A stretch of 64,000 bases of DNA from Liolophura sinensis (taxonomy: Eukaryota; Mollusca; Polyplacophora; Chitonida; Chitonidae), in the NCBI RefSeq assembly GCF_032854445.1, contig NC_088302.1, positions 53,352,046 through 53,416,045 of the forward strand, read 5' to 3'. Of the stretch, positions 1 through 11,104 are shown piece after piece; position 1 is the first letter of the stretch, and the number at the start of each line of letters is the position of its first letter. A program made the translations under genes and the position numbers. Below the pieces are notes generated by a model that saw only the letters and a program-made list of their open reading frames with translations, searched no databases and was not told the DNA's origin.

Positions 1-105
1 ATCTCTCTAGTCCCCACTAGAGCTCCTGTTGGACTCTGTATCTTTGCTGACCGCTCAGCTGCTTTGTGGACTGTACTCTGGGATGACCTGTATATATGTG
101 CATAG
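1..105 (+). CDS. possible terminal coding exon of an unidentified gene (partial, enters from left edge)
   Basis: Frame 1 is open from the first base and ends in TAG at 103-105, giving 34 residues ending in ALWTVLWDDLYICA. The composition (Trp-rich, hydrophobic, with acidic DD) looks like protein rather than random sequence, and an AATAAA follows about 270 bases downstream, as expected for a last exon with a short 3' UTR. I do not recognise the family. With only 34 codons this could be chance; the next 30 kb shows no similar stretch. Confidence 0.35.
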   Translation: MSLVPTRAPVGLCIFADRSAALWTVLWDDLYICA

Positions 106-370
106 TGAACTGGAGATTTCTTTAATGTGACTCATCTGTCTGTTTCTTCCCTTCTGTCTTCACTCTCTTGTGTATGTGTCTGCTTTCATCATGCAGAATA
201 AGATCTGGTTCATTCATTTTCTATCACCAACATTTTCACTCTATATGAATCATGGCTTATTCCAAAATTTAAAAGTTATTAAAATTCACTGTTTATGTAA
301 AATGTAGTGTGAAAACAAGAATTTTGGATTAAAACTTTACAACTACCATCATGTCACTGGAGCGTCTTGC

Positions 371-376
371 AATAAA
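371..376 (+). terminator. candidate poly(A) signal AATAAA
   Basis: A canonical AATAAA lies within gcaataaacttgg, about 265 bases after the stop of the possible terminal exon at 1-105. If that exon is real, the transcript would end near 390-400. The hexamer alone is common by chance. Confidence 0.35.
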
Positions 377-395
377 CTTGGATTTACAAATAATT

Positions 396-2395
396 TGTTG
401 TCTTTGTGATATAAATTCAGGGGGTTGAGTCTAGGTTTCAGAGCTTGACTCTTGTGGAAGATTTTTTTAAAGCCTACCTAGCAGTTCACAATCAAGTTGG
501 CCTGGCTTCCTCGAAGCAAGGGGATGCAAAGATTCCCTTGCAACTTTGTTGATATATATAGTAATGCCAGGATGCATAGATGTAGATGCCAATCCTTGAT
601 GGCATAATTTTGAAAGGGGTAAGACACGTGCATTTTCACCATGGAATTAGAATGGTTGGCTCCACGCCACCAGTGTCAATTATATTACATAAGCTTTCAA
701 AAATACGGTTTTGAAAGAATTTTCACAAAACTTCGTCTGCCATTACGAAGAAGACAAACCCAATTCATATTCAGGTCAGCTGGTCATTGCCACAAAAGGG
801 AATGGTTTTATTTAATGTAAAGCCCTGGGAATATAAGCGCAGTATCATGTCAATGGAATCGGAGTGTTGTCACCTAACAAGGGAAATAACTGCTCATAAC
901 AAGATGGTCAGATATGTTCTGATGCATCTGTCTCCAACTGGTCTACATTACCTTTTTCAGAAGGTCAGTAAATACCTGTATGACTGGGTGTATCTGTTTT
1001 GAATTTTTTCGTCAAACAGAATATGGACATATTGGTACTTCAGCGCTGATGAACAGGATATGGTTTGTATGGTCACGCGTTAGCGTACTTGTATGCAGCG
1101 TCCATCACCAGTTAATAGGCACTGACAAGTATCCGGGCTTTATCAGATTAAAGTACAGGCTCCTATACAAGATGTTTGAGCAATCAGTTGATTTGACAAG
1201 AGAGATTTACGTATAATGTAATAATGGAAACAGTATGAAGGAGAATGATGACTCGGATAATGGATAGATCCATGACATCCGATGTTCAACCACCCCGCTA
1301 CTTATTTTGTTCCCGGGGAAAGCAATTGTGACGTCATGACAATTCTGCTTATGACTGCGTGTTCTAGCTTGACAGTGCGGAAAGATCTAATAAAGCCTTT
1401 CAGCAACTACCAAAACCTTCAGTAGGACACTCCTTATAGAGCATGTGCCGCTCGCTGCATCACTGGCACCTCTAGACTAGCTTGACCTTAGAAGCCTGTA
1501 AGACGCGTGGGCTTGTCCACGCTAAGCCTGACGACAGGTGTCCTGGTGCGGACCTATTATCACCATTCATCAATAAAACTGCATGTCAAACGATCGCTAT
1601 AATCATGTAAAACATACTTTTAGATGAAGAGAACAAAATTATCCACTTAAAAAATTTACCGCCATCTTTAAACATAAAAGTCTTGTGTGCAAGGTTAAGG
1701 TCAAACTTGATTCTTTAGTATTCAAACACGATAGTGGTCTCCTATATTGAAAGGAGTGATCTCCCCTGAGTTGTTTGACCATAGCCAGTGGTGAGAGCCA
1801 AGAGCGGTTTCCGCCCAGTATGGTACATACAATCACGTTCAACAAATGCCAGAATTTTCAGTTAAAAACCGGAAAATCAAACTGCCCTAAGAAGTAAAAC
1901 AACAGTCGCCCAAAAATGTAAAGTGTCACATTAGTGATAAACAGACAGCTTGATATATAGGATTAACGCAGCAGATCATCGCTTGCCTTTCCCTGAGGCA
2001 CACGCCAGGTGAGTGTTCAATACCGGCTTTGGGAAAGCAATAAGCGATGGACGACACTCCTTTGATGTTAGCGTAATCTAACGTTGAATTGAATGGTTGA
2101 AGATTACTCGTCTTAAATTTCACCACTTGATATGCATGATGTGCATACATCAATGTTATTAAGTCATGTGCATTCATTCCTAATTAGGTCACACCTGGCA
2201 AAGCTCGTCAGCAATTTGTCAAATGTCGGAAGTTTAATGCGGGTATTCCTGTTTCCCCCACTCATATATAACACTGGCCATCGCTGTGTGAGAGAAATAT
2301 CCTTGCATATCACAGTGATCAATCAGTCAAGCAATCAGTCAGCGGTTGCCAACGCCCGATTGCCGTTTGCACATTGTACAGTTACTTAAGACCAA
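396..2395. other. about 2 kb with no recognisable gene
   Basis: Short open frames on both strands have no family signature and no convincing splice context. No tandem repeat or clear transposon was seen here. Confidence 0.5.
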
Positions 2396-2530
2396 TAGTC
2401 CTCCGCCAGTATGGGGTGCATTTGACACGTGGGAAGTTAGTCACATAAAATTGAACGTCATCGTATAAGAGAAACAATTTTGAGTGTGGCGTTAAACCAC
2501 TGTGTAAATAAATAAATAATAAAAAAAAAA
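2396..2530 (+). repeat. decayed SINE tail
   Basis: The end of this stretch (gtataagagaaacaattttgag, then gcgttaaacc, then aaataaataaat) follows the order of the 3' tail of the SINE family seen intact at 17809-18079, with many substitutions. No tRNA-like head is visible. Confidence 0.4.
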
Positions 2531-3307
2531 TAGATAATAAAATTAGTAAATCGATACGCTCAAACTGTTTGTGGCTGTTTGTGTTTTTCGTGGTTTGTCA
2601 TTCATTTTTCTGGAGATGTCAACCTTTCAAGCTTCCTTTTGTTCCTTTTGACACCTGCAGCTATAGGATATGTTTTGCAAATATTATATTATTGTCAATT
2701 TACAATAGCCAAAGTAACGCATATATTGGCCGTCAGTCATATATTCTAGAAACTTAGGGCCTCTTCCACACAGCGCCATTGGCGTTATTGGCGCAAATAA
2801 TTACCATGGCAACTAAACCGGTAATCATTACGTCGCCATGGTAGTTGCTCACAGGTACAACTCTGAAAGAACGCTAAACGAGAAGCTATGGGCAAGCTGT
2901 TTAGACATCGTTAACTGGCTTTAATGTACGGCAACATTTTAAGAGAAGATATGTGTTACACTTCTCGTTACACTGTTTTTTATGCTACGGTCGTTAATAG
3001 CATAACTATCTATATTTAAGAGACGTATTTTAATCCCACGTGTGTGGCAGCTGGATTCCAACATTTGACCTGATTTATTAACACTCTACCTCGTTGCAAT
3101 GATATACCGATACTGTTTGATTTCCATTCGGCTGGAGGTGTGCGATACCTCCCCCGTCCCCCAGGCCCCACCATCACCACCACCACCACCAACACACACA
3201 AACCAAAATAAACAAAAACTTTAAAAACTACCTGTGCAATCTTTCATTGACAGAATGCTATGACTATGACGACAGAATAGATTATGATATTGTTTACTCT
3301 GACAATA

Positions 3308-3369
3308 TCCGTCGTAAAAGTGAAATATTCTTGAGTACGGCGTAAAAAAAAAACAATCAAATAAATAAC
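3308..3369 (+). repeat. SINE 3' tail fragment
   Basis: Close match to the tail of the SINE at 17809-18079: the block aagtgaaatattcttgag, then tacggcgtaaaa and caatcaaataaataa. Only the 3' end is present, as expected for a 5'-truncated retroposed copy. Confidence 0.7.
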
Positions 3370-3494
3370 TATGATTATGACATCATAATAGAGTATGTTA
3401 TTGTATTACAAAATTGTTATACAAACCATTGTGTTATATACATGACAGACTTGAGTTATTTCAGCTGAATATTTGTATTACATGGTGTAAAGGG

Positions 3495-3682
3495 GCATTG
3501 TGTTGTGCAGTAGATAACATTGTGTTGTCCAGAATATAACATTGTGTTGTGCAGTAGATAACATTGTGTTGTCCAGAAGATAACATTGTGTTGTCCAGAA
3601 AATAACATTGTGTTGTCCAGAAGATAACAACGTGTTGTCCAGAAGATAACATTGTGTTGTCCAGAAGATAACATTGTGTTGC
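3495..3682. repeat. 22-bp minisatellite, about 8.5 copies
   Basis: The unit acattgtgttgtccagaaga plus ta repeats head to tail, with a variant gtgcagtaga in two copies. Because 22 is not a multiple of 3, the minus strand reads through it in several frames, producing repetitive shadow ORFs that are not genes. Confidence 0.9.
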
Positions 3683-3719
3683 AGGAACATTGCAAGAATA
3701 CTGGACAAGATATTGTATT

Positions 3720-3915
3720 TATTTACTCTCTAAATGCAATTGTGTACAAAAATACACAAGATGTGTATCACATTATTGTGTACATCGCATATACCTTGCA
3801 TATGTACTTACACATATCATCATGTGTACCAAATTGTGTACCTATGGCTATACACATCTTATTTACATCGCAAACTACACAAACAAATGTGTACAAAACG
3901 ATACACATTTGCTCT
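3720..3915. repeat. cluster of TGTGTA / TACACA words, possibly a decayed array
   Basis: TGTGTAC or its complement occurs many times in under 200 bases, for example at ttgtgtacaaaaatacacaa and atgtgtacaaaacgatacac. Orientation alternates, so short palindromes form. No clean period could be read. Confidence 0.4.
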
Positions 3916-4110
3916 TTGATAGGTTTGAGTTGAGATTTTTATGTGGCACTATAGAATATAATAGAATCAAGTTTTCATATACACATAAAGCAAACTCGTC
4001 ATATACATCCACATGGGACTATGAGAGGCCTACATTTGTAGTCACGTATGTAACACAGCTTAACCCGTACCGTGAAGTGTGATTTGTTGTATGAAATCAT
4101 TGCTACCTGA

Positions 4111-4450
4111 GAGGGCATCTCACTTCGCGGCCCGCGGCACGAGGAAGGTGCAAATCGCGCGCGAATGATACTGTTCTCGTGCCGCGGCCCGCGACCCGCG
4201 ACCCGCGAGATGAGGGGACGAGGACAGTACCCGCGGCTCGAGGACGGAGTAAATCGCACGCGAGTGGCACCGACCTCGTCCCGCGGACCGCAACCCGCGG
4301 GATGAGGGGACGAGGACGGTCACCATTCGTGGCCCCTCGTGAAGAAGAAGTGTCGCGCATAGCGGTTCGTGGGCCGCGGTACGAGAAGGGTAGCATTCGC
4401 GCACGATTTGCACCGTCCTCGTGCTGCGGGATGCAGGGCGAGATGTCCTC
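4111..4450. repeat. GC-rich foldback: 89-nt inverted arms around a direct duplication
   Basis: The left arm 4111-4199 and the reverse complement of 4362-4450 align without gaps over 89 nt, with about 16 mismatches by eye (near 82 percent). Both contain ggtgcaaatcg, gcgcgaatg and ttctcgt followed by ccgcggccc. Between them, a second direct copy of the module starts near 4231 (gaggacggagtaaatcgcac) and both direct copies end in gatgaggggacgaggac. The block is far more GC- and CpG-rich than its AT-rich surroundings. Open frames across it on both strands are composition effects. It could be a remnant of a foldback element or a hairpin-forming CpG island; no terminal target duplication was found. 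Confidence 0.8.
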
Positions 4451-4452
4451 AT

Positions 4453-5771
4453 CCGGCTTCCATACATATAGGCTTGAATCTAGTTCTGATGATGATCTGT
4501 TGTCTTTTTCCCTTATTGTGCCCCATGTTGTCTCATGACTCGAATTGCATAAGGTGCTACATTATAATAAGAGATTGATTACGACGTGGTTTACTCCTCC
4601 GATGTATGGGCTCTATACCATGATTGGAGGAATAATGTATAATGCATGCATACTTGTGTAAAGCGTATATAGATGAACACAACTGACTGAGAGCATGACC
4701 ACGCTTGAAAAAATGTGCCATACCTGACCTTAAACTTAGTCTATAACCTGGGCAATGTCTAAAAGCAGCCAATCATCACCGACACTGTAAGGTAGACTTT
4801 ACCGATACAATGTTGTGGTGGAAGTCTACAACCCCAGTTAACCTATTAGTACACATTCGGCCCTAAGTATAAATACTTTTCATGCTATTGTCCAATGATG
4901 TCATATATAGGTTCGAACCCACGGCTCGCTATTATAATATGGCTTTTGGTCACGATGTTTGTCAGGCACCTTGCCGTACAGGTGAGATGTCTGAAAAGTG
5001 AAATATACTTGAATAGGGTGTAAATCACTATAATTAGACACAGTTTTATGCAGTAGTGGGGGTAGCTGTGAAGTGACTCCCTGCATAGCTTGCATGATGT
5101 TCCGCATCGTTTAGGTGACAGTGTAAATTACCGCCTCAGTTTGTGCAGGTCGTCAGAGTCGTTTAAGTAGACCTGCACGTGTTTCACTCATACAGATGTC
5201 GCTTCAGACACCGCTGACTCGAGTGTGGTCTGAAAGACTAATCAAAGAAATGTAATTAGACATGTAATTTAGTAATATTGGAACCTTATTGTTGATAAGA
5301 TCGTACATACTACTCCATCAAGCAGGCAGTAAATCACTTTAAAAGTGAGTAATATCGCTGATATCAGAAAGATGTTACTGCATTTCTGAGGCCTACATGG
5401 CCAAGGGGGTCATACACTAGTTTTGATTGTTATTATTGTTTTTGTCTGCCGTTTGAGTGCGACCCTCGAGTAATTAGCTAGACCCGTAATTCTTTTAGTG
5501 CACTGTGTTTTTATTTCCTTTTCACTTTTTGCTGTGGCCTTATACTTAATAGCCTACATAGTCTGTTTAGCACAGTTTCTACTTAGAATTGGTCGGGCTT
5601 TGAAAATGGTACTTGTTGTTCACTCGACTGGGGTTCAGCAGTGAGCGGTTAGAGCAAAGAAAGGGCTGTTTCGCCGGGTGTCAACATAATGTGACTGTGT
5701 GAGGTGTCATGACTAGTGTTTTCGGCACGATACTTCAGTGGCGGCAGCAATTTGGCGGCATGGATTCATCC
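4453..5771. other. no recognisable gene
   Basis: Only a weak SINE-tail relic near 4990-5030 (gaaaagtgaaatatacttga) and an isolated B-box-like word ggttcgaaccc at about 4910 were noticed. No exon could be supported. Confidence 0.45.
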
Positions 5772-6048
5772 TGTCTCAAGAAGAGTGAGTGAGTGAGTGA
5801 GTGCTTGGGGTTTAACGTCGTACTCAACAATTTTTCAGTCATATGACGACGAAGGAATCCTTAGGGTGCATGTACGTATAATGTGCCTCCTTGTTGCAGG
5901 ACGGATTTCCACCGCTCTTTTATTTAGTGCTGCTTCACTGAGACGACTTACCGAAGGCAAGTAAGGCGCCCCGCCCGAGCCATTATACTGATACGGGTCA
6001 ACCAGTCGTTGCACTATCCCCTTCATGCCGAACGCCAAGCGAGGAAGT

Positions 6049-6089
6049 TACAACTTCCTCTTTTAAAGTCTTAGGTGTGACTCGATCAA
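6049..6089. repeat. 41-bp direct repeat, left copy (target duplication)
   Basis: Starts tacaacttcctcttttaaag and ends ctcgatcaa. It is repeated exactly at 6343-6383 on the other side of the nested SINE. The sequence belongs to the host SINE body, so it is an insertion-generated duplication. Confidence 0.9.
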
Positions 6090-6342
6090 TTTATTTATTT
6101 ATTTATTTGGTTGGTGTTTTACGCCGTACTCAAGAATATTTCACTTATACGACGGCGGCCAGCATTATGGTGGGTGGAAACCGGGCAGAGCCCGGGGGAA
6201 ACCCACGACCATCCGCAGGTTGCTGGCAGACCTTCCCACTTACGGCCGGAGAGGAAGCCAGCATGAGCTGGACTTGAACTCACAGCGACCGCATTGGTGA
6301 GAGGCTTCTGGGTCATTACGCTGCGCTAGCGCGCTAACCGAC
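6090..6342 (-). mobile_element. nested SINE (family 2), 5' end truncated
   Basis: Minus-strand copy of the family seen intact at 17809-18079. The tail (tttatttatttatttggttg on the plus strand) is at the left, the central part around ccagcattatggtggg in the middle, and the tRNA-like head at the right is cut just upstream of ggttagcgcgctagc. The flanks at 6049-6089 and 6343-6383 are identical over 41 bp, which marks the insertion boundaries inside the older SINE. Confidence 0.88.
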
Positions 6343-6383
6343 TACAACTTCCTCTTTTAAAGTCTTAGGTGTGACTCGATCAA
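6343..6383. repeat. 41-bp direct repeat, right copy (target duplication)
   Basis: Exact second copy of 6049-6089. Immediately after it the host SINE resumes (ggattgatcctgg) toward its tRNA-like head. Confidence 0.9.
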
Positions 6384-6459
6384 GGATTGATCCTGGATCT
6401 ACCGGTCCCGAAGCGGACGCTCTACCAACTGTGCTATCCGGGCCGGTGTCTCAAGAAGA

Positions 6460-7120
6460 TACGGTATATGCGCACCCACGTATTTAATGACTCCTTGTCG
6501 TCATGTGGATGAAAAATCGCTAAGTACGACGTAAAATCCCAATCATAGGATTGAATCATAGGGTTCTTTTTTGTTGTTGTTGTTACGATGACGCTGTGTG
6601 ACATGTAGGTTATGTTAGACTGATGCCGTCATATTGACCCGTTTGGCTTTGTATATAGCCTATATAGCTGAGACACAGGACAATGCATAATCTACATCAA
6701 ATCGATATATACGTCAGGTATACGATAAACAAGTCATAAAAGTACACTGGCACATATCACGAGCATGCAAGCCACTGGTATTGCATACATGTTACAGGTA
6801 GGCTCTCATACTGGATGGCTTCAGAATTCATAATTATAGCAGACAAATAAGTCCTTAAACATGGATTATGAAACATCTGCAAATGTGAAATCCGTAATAA
6901 GGAATCCAAATCCAAGTCGAATTTAATAAATTAGTAATCCATATAATCGGTAAAAACGAATGAACAAAATTGCTATATCTATTTAATGTGTGGAGCGCCG
7001 CCGTTTTAGTTGGTAGGCCTATATGCACAAGGTGTTCGAGCCCAATAATACGCTATTCTTTCAATTGGTTATTATATTAATGCAGTTTGAGACTAGTAAT
7101 TAGAGTTCATCTTTACCGTT
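6460..7120. other. no recognisable gene
   Basis: A short SINE-tail-like fragment near 6510-6540 (gctaagtacgacgtaaaatc) is all that could be recognised. The rest is AT-rich with no supported feature. Confidence 0.4.
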
Positions 7121-7780
7121 TACATGTCTGAACGTCACTCGTAAATATCTGAACATCACTCGTATATGTCTGAACGTCACTATGTGTGAACATCAATCGT
7201 AAATATCTGAACATCTCTCGTAAATGTCTGAACGTCACGTGTAAATGTCTGAACATCACTCGTGAATATCTGAACATCACTCGTTAATGTCTGAACGTCA
7301 CTCTTAAATGTCTAAACATCACCTGTATATGTCTGAACATCACTTGGCAAATGTCTGAACGTCACTATGTCTGAACATCACTAGTAAATGTCTGAACGTC
7401 ACTCGTAAATATCTGAACATCACTTGTAAAAGTCGGAACGTCACTCGTAAATGTCGGAACGTCACTCGTAAATGTCGGAACATCACTCGTAAATGTCGTA
7501 ACGTCACTATGTCTGAACATCACTCGTAAATGTCTGAACGTCACTTGTATATGTCTGAACATCACTCGTAAATGTCTGAACATCACTCGTAAATATCTGA
7601 ACGTCACTCGTAAATGTCTGAACATCACTCGTAAATGTCTGAACATCACTCGTAAATGTCTGAACATTACTTGGCAAAGGTCTGAACCGCGTCACTTAGC
7701 TAATGTTCGAATGTCACTTGGCAAATATCTTATCATCACTTGACAGATATCAGAACGTCACTTGGCAAAGGTCTGGGGCC
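7121..7780. repeat. 21-bp minisatellite, about 30 copies
   Basis: The unit aacatcactcgtaaatgtct plus g is tandemly repeated, with variants (aacgtc, cttggcaaa, cttgtatat). As 21 is a multiple of 3, minus-strand frames stay open and give repeating peptides such as FRHLRVM; no start, splice or composition evidence supports a protein. Copies become degenerate toward 7700-7780. Confidence 0.92.
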
Positions 7781-7929
7781 ACTTTGACAAAGACGTCGTA
7801 CTTGTACGATATCGGACATAGAGGACAATGGTACGTTAATAGTGGCGTATAAAACATCGCACGACAAATGTACGATAAATAAATGTCATACGCCACTTTG
7901 TAAAAGTGGTTGCTGAACCAGGTCAGTTT

Positions 7930-8056
7930 TGGCAAATGTTTTGAACGTCACTTGGCAAATGTCTGAACGTCACCTGGCAAATGTCTGAACGTCACTTGGC
8001 AAATGTCTGAACGCCACTTGGCAAATATCTGGACGTCACATAGTAAATGTCCGAAC
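7930..8056. repeat. outlying block of the same minisatellite, 22-bp variant
   Basis: Five to six units of aacgtcacttggcaaatgtc plus tg, separated from the main array by about 150 bases of unique sequence. Probably one array split by divergence or insertion. Confidence 0.85.
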
Positions 8057-8202
8057 CCTTAATTCACTTTATAGAAATCTATTGATGTTCTGAGTTCAAG
8101 TCTCCCTTTTCGTTATCAAAAAGTATTTGGCATTAAATTTTGTAATGTTATATAGTTGCATGATTTTCATATTTTGGGAGACAGCATTTGCCTGTGTTCT
8201 GT

Positions 8203-8460
8203 TTATTTATTTCTCTGGTTGACGTTTTACGACGTGGTGAAGCATATTTCACTTGTATGACGGAGATCAGGTTTATTGGAGAAGAAAAGAAAAATAAAAA
8301 CAAGACAAAGCCCAAACAAAACCATCTCCACTCGTCTGTGCCTTTAAACAAATTTCCCGGCCTAACACTAGGGCCAGAGCTGGGTTCGATCACTCAACCT
8401 CACTGGTCAACGTCTGCCGGCCGCAGTGTAAGTGATAAGCGCATTTACCCTATGGAGCTG
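8203..8460 (-). repeat. degraded SINE-related sequence
   Basis: The start (tttatttatttctctggttg, then cgttttacgacg and catatttcacttgtatgacg) is the inverted tail of family 2. The middle has been replaced by A-rich unrelated sequence, and a B-box-like word sits at about 8382. Too decayed to define ends. Confidence 0.45.
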
Positions 8461-8525
8461 CGAGCGTTCGTTCTTATGGGTTGTCTGCTGCCGGTTCTAT
8501 GTAAATCAAGGCGATTTTTAATGTA

Positions 8526-8649
8526 CAGTGTGTCCCAGAAGTCGTGCACCATCCTGATTTTTATTTTTTTTCTTTGTTTCAGATTTATTACTGATTTTAA
8601 ATTTTTTTCAACCTCAACCTTGATGGTGCGCGACTTCTGGGACACCCTG
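8526..8649. mobile_element. 124-bp mariner-like MITE
   Basis: Terminal inverted repeats of about 28 bp (cagtgtgtcccagaagtcgt at the left; the right end reads cagggtgtcccagaagtcgc in complement) are flanked by TA at 8524-8525 and 8650-8651. TA duplication and cagggtgtccca-like ends are typical of Tc1/mariner elements. The interior is only T-rich filler, so the copy is non-autonomous. Confidence 0.8.
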
Positions 8650-8901
8650 TATTTACAGAAAGTTTATGATTTGATTCTTTGTGAAATGTGACTTATTGGT
8701 TTACTGAATATAAGTTAGTTTTTCGTAGAGAAGGGATACACTGTGGAATATGCTATAGTTTCACTCCACAAAAATACGTGTAGTACATATATAGATGTTT
8801 CATTTCTATAGGACTCAAAAGCTCTGAAATGTGTTTCAGTGTTAAACGGTGGTTGCACTCACTTTAAGGTAAGTTATGTCTTGGAATGAAATATGATTCT
8901 C

Positions 8902-9024
8902 GGGTGAAGGACACTGGATAGAGACAGAGGTGGGATGGAGGAGGGTGAAGGATACTGGATAGAGACAGAGGTGTGATGGAGGAGGGTGAAGGACACTGGA
9001 TAGAGACAGAGGTGGGATGGAGGA
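8902..9024. repeat. 41-bp tandem repeat, 3 copies
   Basis: Copies begin at 8902, 8943 and 8984 with gggtgaaggacactggatag. They differ at only a few bases, so the duplication is recent. Confidence 0.9.
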
Positions 9025-9119
9025 GAAGTCGCTTTTGAAAGAAAGTGGTTTCACGGCGGAAAAGTGATTTGCTGTCAGGTAATTTTATTTGTCGAAGGAT
9101 TGTTTAACTGTTACTGTTC

Positions 9120-9325
9120 TGAACATGGTTCAGAAAGTACATGTTTATTGCAAAAACTGTGATTCAGTGTTAGGTAAGTGCTTCTCAAAATAAGATGTTT
9201 ATTACTTGGAAAAACTGTGGTTCACTGTTGGGAGAGTGGTTCACGAAGTAACATGTTTATTGGAAAAACCGTGGTTCACTGTTAGGAAAGTCACATGTTA
9301 TAGGGAAAATCGTGGTTCATCGATC
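9120..9325. repeat. degenerate tandem repeat
   Basis: Imperfect copies of a unit containing atgtttattggaaaaaccgt followed by ggttcactgttagg occur about four times with indels. An old, diverged array. Confidence 0.6.
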
Positions 9326-9403
9326 GACTTCATCATTAAGAGTGAGTATAAGATCGTTTCCATCGTTACTGTGTGTTCGAGCTATATAGGGGAGTAATAT
9401 CTA

Positions 9404-10948
9404 ACGTCTGGGACTGGATGATACACATACCAAACTGTGCACCTCCTCAGAACAGAAGTAATATCTAAAGTCTGGGACGGGATGATACACATACCAAACT
9501 GTACATGTCCACAGGACAGAAGTAATATCTAGCGTCTGGGACGGGATGATACACATACCAAACTGTACATGTCCACAGGACAGAAGTAATATCTAACGCC
9601 TGGGATGGGATGATACACATACCAAACTGTACATGTCCACAGGACAGGAGTAATATCTAGCGTCTGGGACGGGATGATACACATACCAAACTGTACATGT
9701 CCACAGGACAGAAGTAATATCTAACGCCTGGGATGGGATGATACACATACCAAACTGTACATGTCCACAGGACAGGAGTAATATCTAGCGTCTGGGACGG
9801 GATGATACACATACCAAACTGTACATGTCCCCAGGACAGGGCTGGGACAGAATAATACACATACCAAACTGTGCACCGCCTCAGGAGAGGAGTAATATCT
9901 AGCGTCTGGGACGGGATGATACACATACCAAACTGTACACTTCCTCAGGACAGGAGTAATATGTAGCATCTGGGACGGGATGATACACATACCAAACTGT
10001 ACATGTCCACAGGACAGGGCTGGGACAGAATGATGCACATACCAAACTGTGCTCCTCCTCAGGAGAGGAGTAATATCTAGCGTCTGAGACGGGATGATAC
10101 ACATACCAAACTGTACACTTCCTCAGGACAGGAGTAATATGTAGCATCTGGGACGGGATGATACACATACCAAACTGTACACGTCCTCAGGACAGGAGTA
10201 ATATCTAGCATCTGGGACGGGATGATACACATACCAAACTGTACATGTCCACAGGACAGGAGTAATATCTAGCCTCAGAGACGGGATGGTACACATACCA
10301 AACTGTATATGTCCTCAGGACGTGAGTAATATCTAGCGTCTGGGACTGGATGATACACATACCAAACTGTACACATCCTCAGGACAGGGCTGGGACAGAA
10401 TAATACACATACCAAACTGTGCACCGCCTCAGGACAGGAGTAATATCTAGCGTCTGAGACGGGATGATACACATACCAAACTGTACACGTCCTCAGGACA
10501 GGAGTAATATCTAGCATCTGGGACGGGATGATACACATACCAAACTGTACATGTCCCCAGGACAGGAGTAATATCTAACATCTGGGACGGGATGATACAC
10601 ATACCAAACTGTACAACGTCCTCAGGACAGGAGTAATATCTAGCATCTGGGACGGGATGATACACATACCAAACTGTACACGTCCTCAGGACAGGAGTAA
10701 TATCTAGCATCTGGGACGGGATGATACACATACCAAACTGTGCACCTCCTCAGGACAGGAGTAATATCTAGCGTCTGGGACGGGATGATACACATACCAA
10801 ACTGTACACGTCCTCAGAACCTGAGTAATATCTAGCGTCTGGGACGGGATGATACACATACCAAACTATACCCGTCCTCAGAACCCGAGTAATATCTAGC
10901 GTCTGGGACGGGATGATACACATACCAAACAGTACATGTCCTCAGGGA
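9404..10948. repeat. 64-bp minisatellite, about 24 copies
   Basis: The unit contains taatatctagcgtctgggac, then gggatgatacacatacc, then aaactgtacatgtcc; copy starts are 64 bp apart (gatgat at 9481, 9545, 9609). A shortened subtype (cagggctgggacagaataat) lacks the taatatctagcg part and recurs at intervals, so blocks of mixed unit length have been duplicated. Minus-strand ORFs here are repeat read-through. Confidence 0.93.
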
Positions 10949-11104
10949 AGTGGTTTACAAATAACGAGATTATAGCCTGTGTACATACTGGTCAACAATA
11001 CAAGCAACTGATTGTTGAATTTTTACACAATGTTTAGAATACAAAGGAGCACAGCATAGAGAGCAGTGACAACAGAGCGATTTTGACAGTTGGTCACATG
11101 TAAT

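Larger units (their letters stand above)
5785..6446 (-). mobile_element. tRNA-derived SINE (family 1), complete, interrupted by a nested SINE
   Basis: On the minus strand the element begins near 6444 with a tRNA-like head: an A-box-like tagcacagttggtagagc and a degenerate B box ggatcaatcc. The body continues to ggggtttaacgtcgtact (complement side) and ends in a (TCAC)n tail at about 5785-5803. It is flanked by a perfect 13-bp target duplication, tgtctcaagaaga, at 5772-5784 and 6447-6459. This is a textbook LINE-mobilised SINE. The body is split at 6090-6342 by another element. Confidence 0.88.

Noticed and set aside
4103-4538. Arg-rich open frames on both strands in the GC-rich block
   Set aside because: They arise from CpG-rich, stop-poor composition and the inverted repeat; there is no domain and no splice evidence.
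7365-7695. Minus-strand frames with FRHLRVM / TSDVQTF repeats
   Set aside because: Produced by the 21-bp array, whose length is a multiple of 3. Two overlapping frames are equally open.
9657-10731. Minus-strand open frames with CIIPSQ-type repeats
   Set aside because: Read-through of the 64-bp array, with frame changes between copies and no splice or start support.
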